The notes below the pieces were generated by a model. The model ran no database searches and was not told the origin of the DNA. It saw nothing but the letters and a program-made list of their open reading frames with translations. A stretch of DNA of 26,559 bases from an uncultured Victivallales bacterium. Lineage in GTDB: Bacteria > Verrucomicrobiota > Lentisphaeria > Victivallales > UBA1829. The stretch is taken from positions 1 to 26,559 of the forward strand of contig CAKUJH010000042.1 of the NCBI GenBank assembly GCA_934661375.1, read 5' to 3'. Each line of letters begins with the position of its first letter. The stretch's first letter is position 1. The position numbers and the translations under genes were made by a program. Below are positions 1 through 8,187 of the stretch, in pieces.

Positions 1-95
<95 letters not shown>

Positions 96-100
96 TAACT

Positions 101-118
101 CCATGGAGAATTCCATGG
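101..118 (+). promoter_or_regulatory. Hairpin over the translation start of the first gene
   Basis: CCATGGA (101-107), loop GAAT (108-111) and TCCATGG (112-118) form a perfect 7-bp inverted repeat. It contains both candidate start codons (ATG at 103 and 115) and most of the GGAG Shine-Dalgarno sequence at 105-108. A further U-G and C-G pair (100/119 and 99/120) could extend it. If formed in the mRNA it would hide the ribosome binding site. Confidence 0.6.
105..108 (+). promoter_or_regulatory. Shine-Dalgarno GGAG deciding the start at 115
   Basis: GGAG ends 6 bases before ATG 115, a normal distance. The ATG at 103 overlaps it and has no purine-rich site of its own, so 115 is preferred for initiation inside the window. 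Confidence 0.5.
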
Positions 119-1806
119 GGCTTGACTGTGAGAAAAACAAAATTTATAAAGTTCTGCTGCTGGACGACGAGGCGCTCGTCCGCACTGCACTCAAGGCTTT
201 TCTGAAAGGGACGGAATTCTGTCTGGTCGCCGTATCGACGGCGGAAGAAGCGGAAGCGGCTCTCCGGCATGCCAATTTCGACATCATCGTATCCGACATT
301 CTGATGGAACCGGTGGACGGTTTCGCTTTCCGTGACAGGGTGCGCAGGTTTGATTCCGGCATACCGTTTATTTTCCTGACTTCTGCGGCGGGGGGACATG
401 ACAATTCGCTGTTTCTGCGGATCATGGACGATTTGTTTTCCTATTATCTGCCCAAAGGAGCGGGTGCAAATTTTCTGCTGCAGAAGCTGCGTCAGGTGGC
501 GCAAACATTCAGGATCCGCCAGGAAGCGCGTCAGCAGCAGGCGATTATCAGACGGAACCACGCCATTGCCGCGACCGTGCAGCAGGCGTTGATGCCTCCC
601 TGGGCATACCGGGGCGAGGGGTGCGAATATGCATTTCTGTATAAGCCATTCGACAAAATCAGCGGTGACCTGTTTGAATACTTTCCGCAGTCGGAGCATT
701 CCGCGCTGTTTGTGTTCGGCGACATCTCCGGGCATGGAACGCATTCCGCCCTGGCAATGACGGCGCTCTCGACCTATCTGAAACAGGTCATCAATGCGGA
801 AAACGCGGGGAAGCCGCATGAAATCGCCAATCTGATCAACCGTTTTTTGCGCACGGAGCTTTCCGGCGTCGTCTATGTATGCGCCATGATTCTCTACTGG
901 GATTTTGCGAAGAATATTCTGCGGGTGCTGAATTGCGGTCTGCCCGATATTCTCCACTGCGCAAATCCGGCAGGCGAAGTCTGTCAGGTCAGCACGGATA
1001 ACTGCGGAGCGATTCCTCTCGGGCTGATGCCGAATCAGATATTGAACGAGAGCGATACCGTAGAGATTCATTTTCCGGATGATTCGGTATTTCTGTTTTT
1101 TTCAGACGGCATACTGGATCAGTCCCGGGACGAACTCGGCAGCGAGATGCTTTCGACCGACATTCTGAAACAGCTGTTCGGCGAGGAGCTGAAGAAGAAC
1201 GGCGAAAGCGGTCTGTGGTCTTTGCCGTACCGTATTTACCATACTCTGCGGGAACGCGGGTACACCCATCCGCAAGACGACTGCTCCCTGGTGGTGATCC
1301 GGAAAACGCCGCCGGCCGCGGATGACGTCTTCGAACTTCTGGTTCCGGCGGATTATATGGAAATCGACCGGAGCATTCAGGAAGCGTCGAATTATTTGCG
1401 GCAGAAAATGTTTGACGAAAAAGCCTGTGTCAAAGCGGAGCTGTTGCTCTCTGAATTTCTGACCAATGTGCTGAAACACGGAATGCGGAATAAAATCCTG
1501 ACGCATGACTGCATGGTCATGCGCCTGGAACGTGTTGCCGGCGACGAGCTGCATGTCTGCGTCTGGGACCGGGGAACGTGCTGGGATCAATGGCTGGATG
1601 CGGAGCCGGACCTGCCGCCGGACGACCGGCTGGATGAGCTCGGCTGCAAACGTTCGGTGAACGGACGGGGGATCCCGATCCTCCGTAAAGTATCGCAATC
1701 CATAACGATAAGTCATTGGGACACATTGAATAAGACCGTATTCAAGATGTCCGAATTAAAATCCGGAAGGAGTCTGGATGCCTGCAAATCCGAAAAAAAC
1801 AGTTGA
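115..1806 (+). CDS. Response regulator with PP2C (SpoIIE/RsbU-type) phosphatase and HATPase kinase domains, HsbR-like
   Basis: The 563-residue cytoplasmic protein has three signalling domains (numbered from ATG 115). An N-terminal receiver carries the acidic pair D17/D18, phospho-acceptor D61 (IIVSDILM), T89 and K114. A PP2C/SpoIIE serine phosphatase follows, with metal-binding D185 (SGD), D203 (GDISGHG), D331 (FFSDG) and D388/D389. The C-terminal GHKL ATPase is anti-sigma-kinase-like, with N-box E447/N451 (SEFLTNVLKHG), D485 (WDRG) and a GRGIPIL loop. This order matches HsbR of Pseudomonas, which both phosphorylates and dephosphorylates a STAS partner. By inference the partner is the STAS protein at 17820 and the phosphate source is the HPt gene at 1778, which overlaps its 3' end by 29 bases. 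An alternative start is 103, and the frame is open back to base 1 through the AAGC repeat, so a longer form is possible. Confidence 0.9.
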   Translation: MGLDCEKNKIYKVLLLDDEALVRTALKAFLKGTEFCLVAVSTAEEAEAALRHANFDIIVSDILMEPVDGFAFRDRVRRFDSGIPFIFLTSAAGGHDNSLFLRIMDDLFSYYLPKGAGANFLLQKLRQVAQTFRIRQEARQQQAIIRRNHAIAATVQQALMPPWAYRGEGCEYAFLYKPFDKISGDLFEYFPQSEHSALFVFGDISGHGTHSALAMTALSTYLKQVINAENAGKPHEIANLINRFLRTELSGVVYVCAMILYWDFAKNILRVLNCGLPDILHCANPAGEVCQVSTDNCGAIPLGLMPNQILNESDTVEIHFPDDSVFLFFSDGILDQSRDELGSEMLSTDILKQLFGEELKKNGESGLWSLPYRIYHTLRERGYTHPQDDCSLVVIRKTPPAADDVFELLVPADYMEIDRSIQEASNYLRQKMFDEKACVKAELLLSEFLTNVLKHGMRNKILTHDCMVMRLERVAGDELHVCVWDRGTCWDQWLDAEPDLPPDDRLDELGCKRSVNGRGIPILRKVSQSITISHWDTLNKTVFKMSELKSGRSLDACKSEKNS

Positions 1807-2101
1807 AGAGTATCTGAAAGCCCAGCTATCAGTTCAGGACGATGAAATGATCCGTGAAATCTATCAGGAGTTCCTGACGGTTTTCGCGCGCAATCTCTCA
1901 TCCGCCGGGAAAGCTCTGGCCGAAGGGGATTACACCCGGCTTGGAGTGATTGCCCACACATTGAAAGGCGATGTGGCGATCATCGGCCTTCAGGATTTGA
2001 AGTCTCTGGTCATGAGTCTGCAGGAACACTGCAGAACCGGGGATGCGGAAAACTGCAGACTGCTGCTGAAACAGCTGACCGACTATTTCGCCCGATGTTG
2101 A
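1778..2101 (+). CDS. HPt (histidine phosphotransfer) protein
   Basis: This 107-residue protein is essentially a single HPt four-helix domain. The phosphorylatable histidine is H60 in AHTLKGDVAIIG, a typical HPt signature. It starts inside the preceding regulator gene (29-base overlap) behind a strong GGAAGGAG site at 1765-1772, implying translational coupling. HPt proteins relay phosphate between the receiver of a hybrid kinase and a separate receiver. The hybrid kinase at 23222 ends in a receiver and has no HPt domain of its own, so this small protein is the natural link to the REC-phosphatase upstream. It would play the part of HptB beside HsbR. The partner assignment is inferred from architecture and linkage. 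Confidence 0.88.
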   Translation: MPANPKKTVEEYLKAQLSVQDDEMIREIYQEFLTVFARNLSSAGKALAEGDYTRLGVIAHTLKGDVAIIGLQDLKSLVMSLQEHCRTGDAENCRLLLKQLTDYFARC

Positions 2102-2126
2102 AAACAGGAAGCAAACGGAACATTCG

Positions 2127-2858
2127 ATGAAAGACTCTCCGAAAAAGACACCCACTCCGGACGAGCTGGATCAGCTGTCGCGGGAACTGGCGCAGCGTTC
2201 CGGGCGGAAAGAGGATCTGGTCCTGCGTTTGACGCTGTGGAAATTCACGGTACGCCTGACCTATGCGCTGAAACGCGTTCTGGACATTCTGCTGGCGGGG
2301 CTGGCGCTGATCTTTCTGCTGCCGCTGATGACGCTGATTGCTCTGACCATCAAACTGACTTCCCGCGGGCCGGTATTTTTCGTGCAGGTCAGAGTGGGGC
2401 GTTTCGGCAGGCATTTCCGCTTTTATAAATTCCGGTCCATGTATATGGATGCGGAGCAACGCAAAAACGAACTGTTGAAACGGAATGAATCCGCCGACGG
2501 GGTGATTTTCAAGATGAAAAAAGATCCGCGCATCACTCCGGTCGGGCGCGTTCTGCGGAAGACCAGCATGGATGAGCTTCCGCAGCTGTTCAATGTGCTG
2601 CTGGGCGACATGAGTCTGGTCGGTCCGCGTCCGCCCCTGCCGCAGGAAGTGATGAAATATTCACTGGAAGACCGGAAAAGACTGAACGTCATTCCGGGGC
2701 TGACCTGTCTGTGGCAGATTTCCGGACGCAGCGATATTCCGTTCAACCGACAGGTTGAGCTGGACAAGGAATACATTCATTCGCGCGGAATCCGTAAAGA
2801 CCTGGTGATTTTGCTGAAAACAGTTCCGGCAATACTGACGGGACGCGGAGCTTACTGA
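2127..2858 (+). CDS. Initiating phosphoglycosyl transferase (bacterial sugar transferase, WcaJ/PglC-type)
   Basis: The 243-residue protein is a monotopic phosphoglycosyl transferase that would place the first sugar-phosphate on undecaprenyl phosphate at the inner membrane. One hydrophobic segment (about 50-76) precedes the catalytic domain. Family motifs are KFRSM (101-105), the catalytic D149-E150 dyad in KTSMDELPQLFNVLLGDMS, LVGPRPPLP (164-172) and GLTCLWQISGR (191-201). It is the short, catalytic-core form without the N-terminal multi-TM domain of full-length WcaJ. Residues 1-40 are charged and unassigned. The start has only a weak CGGAA site at 2116-2120. The next gene begins on the last base of its stop codon. 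The sugar specificity cannot be read from sequence. Confidence 0.93.
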   Translation: MKDSPKKTPTPDELDQLSRELAQRSGRKEDLVLRLTLWKFTVRLTYALKRVLDILLAGLALIFLLPLMTLIALTIKLTSRGPVFFVQVRVGRFGRHFRFYKFRSMYMDAEQRKNELLKRNESADGVIFKMKKDPRITPVGRVLRKTSMDELPQLFNVLLGDMSLVGPRPPLPQEVMKYSLEDRKRLNVIPGLTCLWQISGRSDIPFNRQVELDKEYIHSRGIRKDLVILLKTVPAILTGRGAY

Positions 2859-4060
2859 TGAACGCCTTGATTTTTCCTTACACACGCGGTTTCGGCTGGT
2901 GCGAAGAATTTTTCCCGGAACGGAGTCTGTGTTCCCTGCCGGCAGCGGGAAAACCGCTGGCGGAATATCTGCTTGATTTCTGTTCTCTGCTGAACGTGTC
3001 GCGTGCGGTTGTCCAGGATTATTGTTTCGACTCCGCCTATCGGGAGCGTCTGCTGCAAAAATCCGCCGGCTGGCCGCTGGAACTGACTTACGCGGGAGCG
3101 TCCCTTTGTCCGGATGTGATTCAGCTGGCAAAACGCAATGCGGAATTATTCATGGAAGACGAGCTGCTGATTTTTCGCGGCGCCCTGCTTCCCATGCCGG
3201 AAAAACCGTCCGGACTGCTGGAACTGCTGGAAGTATGTCCGCCCGGCGAATGCGACGAAGACGGCATTTATCTTTACCGCACTGGGCGGGAGCTTTGCCG
3301 CTATACCGGGCCGGTATGCCGCATATCGGGGGTGAAAGATTATTATGAGCTGAATTTCCGGCTTTTGAAATCGCCCGGCTGCTACAGTCTGCCCGGATAT
3401 TCCGCGGAAAACGACATCCATGCCGGGATGGATGTGGCAATCAAACCGAAATGCCGCATTGAAGCGCCGGTCATGCTGGGCGACCATATCTGTCTCGAAC
3501 ACGGCTGCATATTGAAAAACGGTGTGGTGGTGGGTGACGGTTCTCTGATCGACGCCGGAACAGTGCTGGACCATACCATCGTGCTGGACAACACGTTTGT
3601 GGGCATGAATATGGATTTCCATGACAAGATCGTATCGGGCGGCCGGATCATCGATGTTGCCGGGAACACCTATGTCGACCAGAAGGATGTCGGCATTTCC
3701 TCCGGCATGAGATTTTCCCAGCCGTTCGATTTCTGCACTCTGCTGGAACGCCTTCTGATGCTCCTGTTTGCCGCGGCGGGTCTGGTGCCATGGCTGCTGC
3801 TCCGGAAATCCGGTTTGCGGAGAAAACTGTCGCTGGACCGTTATCCCCGGGTTTGGGACGCTTTGCTGCACGGAGGACGGCTGATCCGGCGTTCGCCGCA
3901 GGATCAGCACTATGTATTATGTGCTTCGGAAGGCTACGGCAACGCATTGAGTCCGGAGCAGAAAAGGATCGATGAACTGTATTACCGCCATCACATCACG
4001 CCAGTCATGGTTTTGCGGCTGACCTGCAACAGCATACTGCGGAGAGGATTGGGACAATGA
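2858..4060 (+). CDS. Nucleotidyltransferase-like/left-handed beta-helix protein with a membrane segment
   Basis: In the 400-residue product, residues 1-175 recall sugar-1-phosphate nucleotidyltransferases (LPAAGKPLAEYLLDFC at 27-42; DYYELNFRLL at 161-170). The usual N-terminal Gly-rich GGxGTRL loop is absent, so this domain is probably inactive or altered. Residues about 187-262 show hexapeptide-type left-handed beta-helix repeats (IEAPVMLGDHICLEHGCIL onwards). A hydrophobic stretch at about 294-315 could anchor it in the membrane. Its C-terminus (368-397, with DELYYRHHITPVMVLRLT) loosely resembles the tail of sugar transferases such as the gene just upstream. Overlaps of 1 and 4 bases couple it to both neighbours. 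A role with the initiating transferase, as a scaffold or sugar modifier, is inferred; no reaction can be assigned. Confidence 0.6.
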   Translation: MNALIFPYTRGFGWCEEFFPERSLCSLPAAGKPLAEYLLDFCSLLNVSRAVVQDYCFDSAYRERLLQKSAGWPLELTYAGASLCPDVIQLAKRNAELFMEDELLIFRGALLPMPEKPSGLLELLEVCPPGECDEDGIYLYRTGRELCRYTGPVCRISGVKDYYELNFRLLKSPGCYSLPGYSAENDIHAGMDVAIKPKCRIEAPVMLGDHICLEHGCILKNGVVVGDGSLIDAGTVLDHTIVLDNTFVGMNMDFHDKIVSGGRIIDVAGNTYVDQKDVGISSGMRFSQPFDFCTLLERLLMLLFAAAGLVPWLLLRKSGLRRKLSLDRYPRVWDALLHGGRLIRRSPQDQHYVLCASEGYGNALSPEQKRIDELYYRHHITPVMVLRLTCNSILRRGLGQ

Positions 4061-5118
4061 GGGCGGACGAGCGGAAAACATTTCATTATACCGGGATCGG
4101 AGATCCGGCGGCGGAAGAACTGCTGAACCGGGCGCTGCCGCGGATCGGGAGGGATATTGCCGCATTGCATTTGAATGGCGTGGCGGGAGTCTATCTGGGC
4201 GGCGGGTACGGGCGCGGCGAAGGCGGTGTCTTCCGGGATACGGACGGACGGGTGCGGCTGTATAATGATCTGGACTTCTTTGCCGTTGCGGACTGCTGCG
4301 GATTTTCGGCGAAGAAACGAATCGACGGCGCCCTGAGGACCGTGTCGGAGAAGTGGTCGGCTCAACTGGGAGTCGAGGTGGATTTCGGTCCGGTCAAAAA
4401 CCGTTCCGAACTGGCAAAGGCGGGGCATACGCTGATGTTTCAGGAATTGCGGCATGGATATGTGACTGTTTACGGTGATGCCGATCTGCTGAAAGAGGAA
4501 TTGCCGGATCTGGATCCGGCTTCCCTCGCCCTGCCGGAAGCCCTGCGGCTGATGCTGAACCGCGGGATGGGACTGCTGCTGGCGCGGGAAGCCATGAAGG
4601 AACCGTCTGCCGATACCGGATTCATATTGCGGAATCTGAACAAGTGTGTGCTCGGATGCGGAGACGCTCTGCTGATCAGCCGCGGGAAATATGCCTGGAG
4701 CGTCCATGACCGGACACGGATCCTCGCCGGACTGGATGATCTGCCGGAGGTGCTGGTCCGCCTGTATTCCGAGGCGGTCCGGTTCAAGCTGGAACCGACG
4801 GCGGATTTGCCTGCGGATCCGGCGGACGCCTGGTTCAGGCTGCGGGATCTGTGGAACGCGGTTCTGCTCCGGATTCTGGATTTGAAAGCCGGCACTCCGG
4901 ATATACGCCCCGTCCTGCATCAGCTGTGCCGGCGGGAGAAGGCATGCAGCTGGAAAAATATTCTGCGCGTTTTGGCAAAGACCGGACGGCTGGATATTTC
5001 TTCCATCAGTCCGGATGAACCGCGGGTTCGGTTGCTGGCGGAATTATACGAGGTGCTGAACAGTCCCGATCCGGCGCTGTCCAGCCGCCTGCACAGGACA
5101 TGGCAGGTTTTCAATTGA
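4057..5118 (+). CDS. Pol-beta-superfamily (MNT-type) nucleotidyltransferase-fold protein
   Basis: The 353-residue soluble protein shows the minimal nucleotidyltransferase pattern: a Gly-rich GGGYGRGEG at 48-56, the metal-binding pair D71-x-D73 in LYNDLDFF, and a third carboxylate D109 in VEVDFG. All three acidic residues are therefore present. The rest (about 130-353) is helical and unrecognised. It starts in an ATGA overlap with the previous gene. Members of this fold transfer nucleotides to sugars, proteins, RNA or antibiotics. In this setting it may activate or decorate a sugar, or AMPylate a protein, but nothing in the sequence fixes the substrate. Confidence 0.6.
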   Translation: MRADERKTFHYTGIGDPAAEELLNRALPRIGRDIAALHLNGVAGVYLGGGYGRGEGGVFRDTDGRVRLYNDLDFFAVADCCGFSAKKRIDGALRTVSEKWSAQLGVEVDFGPVKNRSELAKAGHTLMFQELRHGYVTVYGDADLLKEELPDLDPASLALPEALRLMLNRGMGLLLAREAMKEPSADTGFILRNLNKCVLGCGDALLISRGKYAWSVHDRTRILAGLDDLPEVLVRLYSEAVRFKLEPTADLPADPADAWFRLRDLWNAVLLRILDLKAGTPDIRPVLHQLCRREKACSWKNILRVLAKTGRLDISSISPDEPRVRLLAELYEVLNSPDPALSSRLHRTWQVFN

Positions 5119-5146
5119 AAAAATACAGACAAGGAGTTCTTATCGT

Positions 5147-7129
5147 ATGCTGAATGGGGAAATCGGACAGTCAATGCCGGAAATGGATCCGGAACAGGTG
5201 CAGCTGCTGAAAATGCAGCAGATGCGGAAGCTGGTACAGCTTCTGCTGCGGCGTCATATCCTGTTCCTGGCTCTTCTGTTTCTGCTGAGCATGGGTGGAA
5301 TTGCCGGAGCTTTTTACTGGTGCAATCTGCGGTCGCCGCAGCGCTTCTCCGTCGAACTGGAATTGTTGTTTCAGCCGAAGGAATCCGAACATTTCAAATC
5401 AATCGACGATCAGGCCATGCTGCAATTGTTTTCCCGGGACATCGTGCAGAAGCGCACGGCTCTGGAACTGCGGAAGCAGAATGGCGGCAATTGGAGTCCC
5501 GGTGGTGTGGAAATCCGTCAGAAACGGAACCGCCGCCATCTGTTCAGCATCATAGCTTACGGAAATACCGAAGAGGACGCGGTGCGGAAGGCCAATATGT
5601 TTGCCCGGAACTGCAAGGAGAAATACCGCAGTTTCCGTCTGGCCGATCTCGACAACTGGGCGGACGCCATCCGGCAGCAGCGCAACAGTCTGGAGGAAAA
5701 AATCCAGGCGGCTTCGACGGAAATGGTTCGTCTGGCGCGGAACATCGGATTGACTGATTTTGAATCGGAGCAAGCACGTCTGCGCCAGCTTGTCGGAGAA
5801 CAGGAACAGGCGCTTTCCGCCATGCAGGTGCGTCAGGCGAATACAGCCGCGCGCAAACTCAAACTGTTTGCAGACTTGAAGAATGTCGAGCCGTCGGCGC
5901 TTCGGCATGCCGCGAAAATCCGGAATTTTCAGGAATCCCTCAAAATGATCGATGACGAATTGCTGGTGCAGAGTCAGCTCTATACGGACAGCAACCCGAA
6001 ACTGCTGGCGCTGAAAGCACGCCGGGATGCGGCGCAGAAAAATTATGATGCCTTCCTGAAGCAGGAGCAGATCCGGGATTTTACGCCGGGCAAACTGGAT
6101 GCGGCGGAAAAACTGCAGAAGAAACTTGAGGAAATCGTTTCGGAAGACGAGGCGCAGACCGGCAGTCTGCGCCTGCTTCGTGCGGAATTGCAGGAGAACC
6201 GGGAATCGTTGCAAAAACTGGCGGAACTGCAGCCGCGGATGAATCAGTTGAAACTGCTTCGGGATTCCCGGTTGAAAAACATGGAAGACATGGAACGGAG
6301 GCTGACCGATCTGAATTATCTGAAGGCTTCGACCGGCAGCGAACTGCAGCCGCTGGAACACGCGAGCGAAGCCATCCGGGAAGGAGCTTTCAACAAGAAG
6401 AAAGTCGCGGTCATGCTCCTGTTCTCCGTTTTTGTTACGGGTTCATGCGCCGTCCTGCTGTTGATTATTCAGCTGATGACAGGAAAAATCCGGAATTACG
6501 AGGAGCTGGAATGCTATTACGGTCTGATTCCGCTGGGAGTGCTGCCCTGTTCGCAAAAAAGTTATTCCGGTTCCAATGCCGGGCTTTATGCGCTCGGCGA
6601 AATTTATTACCGGTTCAATGAGCTTCAGCCGGACGCCCGGCGGATCTTCGTAGGGCATCTGAACGGTTCGCAGCTGCCGCCGGAACTGGCGGAAACCATG
6701 ACCTGTCTGGCCAATTCCAACGGAAAAAAGGAAATCTGTATTGATGTTGTAGCTTCGCATTCTTTTCAGGAGCCTTCCGGCATGAAGCTGCTGAATTCGG
6801 TTTTTTATACCGGAAGCCGGGGGGTTCTGCCTGTGGAAAATCCTTATACGCTGTCTGGCGCGGAGTTGAATCTGGTTCGCGAAGACCTGAAAATTCTGGA
6901 CGGGGAATACGATGCCATTGTCATAACCCGGAACAGCGATTTGAGCCGGAGCGGTTTGCTGTTCCGACAGATGTTCAGCCTGTGCGATGCGGCGGTGATT
7001 CTGGTCGATCCTGAAAAAACGACCCGGAAAATGCTGCGTTACGCACTGTCGATTCAACGGCAGTCCAACCAGCCGTTATTTGCCGTTATGCTCGCAAACG
7101 ATCTTAAAGATCACAATATGAAAGGATAA
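5147..7129 (+). CDS. Polysaccharide co-polymerase (Wzz/Wzc-like, PCP) with degenerate kinase domain
   Basis: The 660-residue inner-membrane protein has the layout of a class 2 co-polymerase: TM1 at about 37-58, a long periplasmic region rich in predicted coiled coil (about 170-400), TM2 at about 420-443, and a cytoplasmic C-terminal domain (445-660) in the position of the BY-kinase. That domain lacks a Walker A GxxGxGK[ST] loop (the segment near 530 reads ICIDVVASHSF). Its Walker B-like strand (DAIVITRNSD, 589-598) lacks the usual acidic end, and there is no Tyr-rich tail. It should set chain length with the polymerase and contact the Wza-like protein encoded next, but not by tyrosine autophosphorylation. 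An AAGGAG site at 5131-5136 supports the start. Confidence 0.88.
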   Translation: MLNGEIGQSMPEMDPEQVQLLKMQQMRKLVQLLLRRHILFLALLFLLSMGGIAGAFYWCNLRSPQRFSVELELLFQPKESEHFKSIDDQAMLQLFSRDIVQKRTALELRKQNGGNWSPGGVEIRQKRNRRHLFSIIAYGNTEEDAVRKANMFARNCKEKYRSFRLADLDNWADAIRQQRNSLEEKIQAASTEMVRLARNIGLTDFESEQARLRQLVGEQEQALSAMQVRQANTAARKLKLFADLKNVEPSALRHAAKIRNFQESLKMIDDELLVQSQLYTDSNPKLLALKARRDAAQKNYDAFLKQEQIRDFTPGKLDAAEKLQKKLEEIVSEDEAQTGSLRLLRAELQENRESLQKLAELQPRMNQLKLLRDSRLKNMEDMERRLTDLNYLKASTGSELQPLEHASEAIREGAFNKKKVAVMLLFSVFVTGSCAVLLLIIQLMTGKIRNYEELECYYGLIPLGVLPCSQKSYSGSNAGLYALGEIYYRFNELQPDARRIFVGHLNGSQLPPELAETMTCLANSNGKKEICIDVVASHSFQEPSGMKLLNSVFYTGSRGVLPVENPYTLSGAELNLVREDLKILDGEYDAIVITRNSDLSRSGLLFRQMFSLCDAAVILVDPEKTTRKMLRYALSIQRQSNQPLFAVMLANDLKDHNMKG

Positions 7130-7134
7130 GCCGT

Positions 7135-8178
7135 ATGCGCATTGCTTTGCCTTTATGTTTCATGCTTCTGCTGCTTTCCGGTTGTTATGACCGTTACACC
7201 AGCAATTATGATAAAATTCCTGAGCTGGATACCCGGCAAAAAGCGGTTGTGGCGTCTTCCTCGATGACAGAAGAGGATTTGGCCCGTCAGACTGCTGAAT
7301 TGCGGAAGATCGCGGAAGAACCGGAACCGTCCTATACCATCAATGCCGGTGATATGGTTGCGGTGTCTGTCTACAATCATCCGGACATGGCGGTAACGAC
7401 GACGGTCACGCCGGACGGATGCATCGGGATGGTGTTTGTCGGTCAGATACGGATTGCCGGACTGTCGCTGAATGAGGCCTCGGCCCGTCTGGAAGAACAG
7501 CTGCGGAAGTACATCCGGAACCCGAAAGTGGGGATTTCCCCGGTCAAGATCAGTTCACAGACAGCAACGATTGCCGGAGCGGTTGCCCATCCCGGCATGT
7601 ACGACATCGCCAACGGAATGCGCCTGACGGATCTCTACGCCAAGGCCGGCGGTTCATCGGCACGGTATTATGACGGGCAGACGCTGGATGCGGCGGATTT
7701 GAAACATTCCATATTTATCCGTGACGGGCGGGCCGTCTCCTTGAATTTCTTCAAGGCGATTGAGGCGGGAGATCTGCTGCACAATGTTCTGTTGCGCAAA
7801 GGTGATTATGTTTATATCGCAGTCCGTTCCGAAAGCATGGTCTGCCTGATCGGCGAAGTGAATACGCCGCATAAACGGCTGTGGGACAAGAACCTGGGAC
7901 TGCTGGAACTGCTGGCGACCGGCGGCGGTCTGAAAGAAACATACTGGCCTTATGCGATCATCATCCGCGGCGGCGTTGCCAATCCGGTCATGTATAAAGT
8001 GAATCTGGATGCTGTTCTGCAGGGGCGTTCTCCGAACATGAAACTGGATCCGGGAGATGTTGTTTACATTCCGCGTGACAACATTTCCGAATACAATGTG
8101 TTCGTGCGGAAACTGATGCCCACCGGCCAGCTGGTGAATCTGTTCCTCTCCCCGGCATACACATGGTCGCATTTTTGA
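7135..8178 (+). CDS. Outer-membrane polysaccharide export lipoprotein (Wza/OPX family)
   Basis: This 347-residue lipoprotein has a short signal peptide ending in the lipobox LLSGC (lipidated C17). A poly-export domain lies at about 65-140 (YTINAGDMVAVSVYNHPD; GLSLNEASARLEEQLRKYI). Two SLBB-like beta-grasp regions follow (about 145-225 and 235-315, the latter ending LDPGDVVYIPRDN). The C-terminal 25-30 residues may form the amphipathic outer-membrane helix of Wza-type channels. It follows the co-polymerase by 5 bases, the usual pairing for the envelope-spanning export complex. The length is close to Wza. Confidence in the family is high. Confidence 0.94.
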   Translation: MRIALPLCFMLLLLSGCYDRYTSNYDKIPELDTRQKAVVASSSMTEEDLARQTAELRKIAEEPEPSYTINAGDMVAVSVYNHPDMAVTTTVTPDGCIGMVFVGQIRIAGLSLNEASARLEEQLRKYIRNPKVGISPVKISSQTATIAGAVAHPGMYDIANGMRLTDLYAKAGGSSARYYDGQTLDAADLKHSIFIRDGRAVSLNFFKAIEAGDLLHNVLLRKGDYVYIAVRSESMVCLIGEVNTPHKRLWDKNLGLLELLATGGGLKETYWPYAIIIRGGVANPVMYKVNLDAVLQGRSPNMKLDPGDVVYIPRDNISEYNVFVRKLMPTGQLVNLFLSPAYTWSHF

Positions 8179-8187
8179 GGTGGTCCC

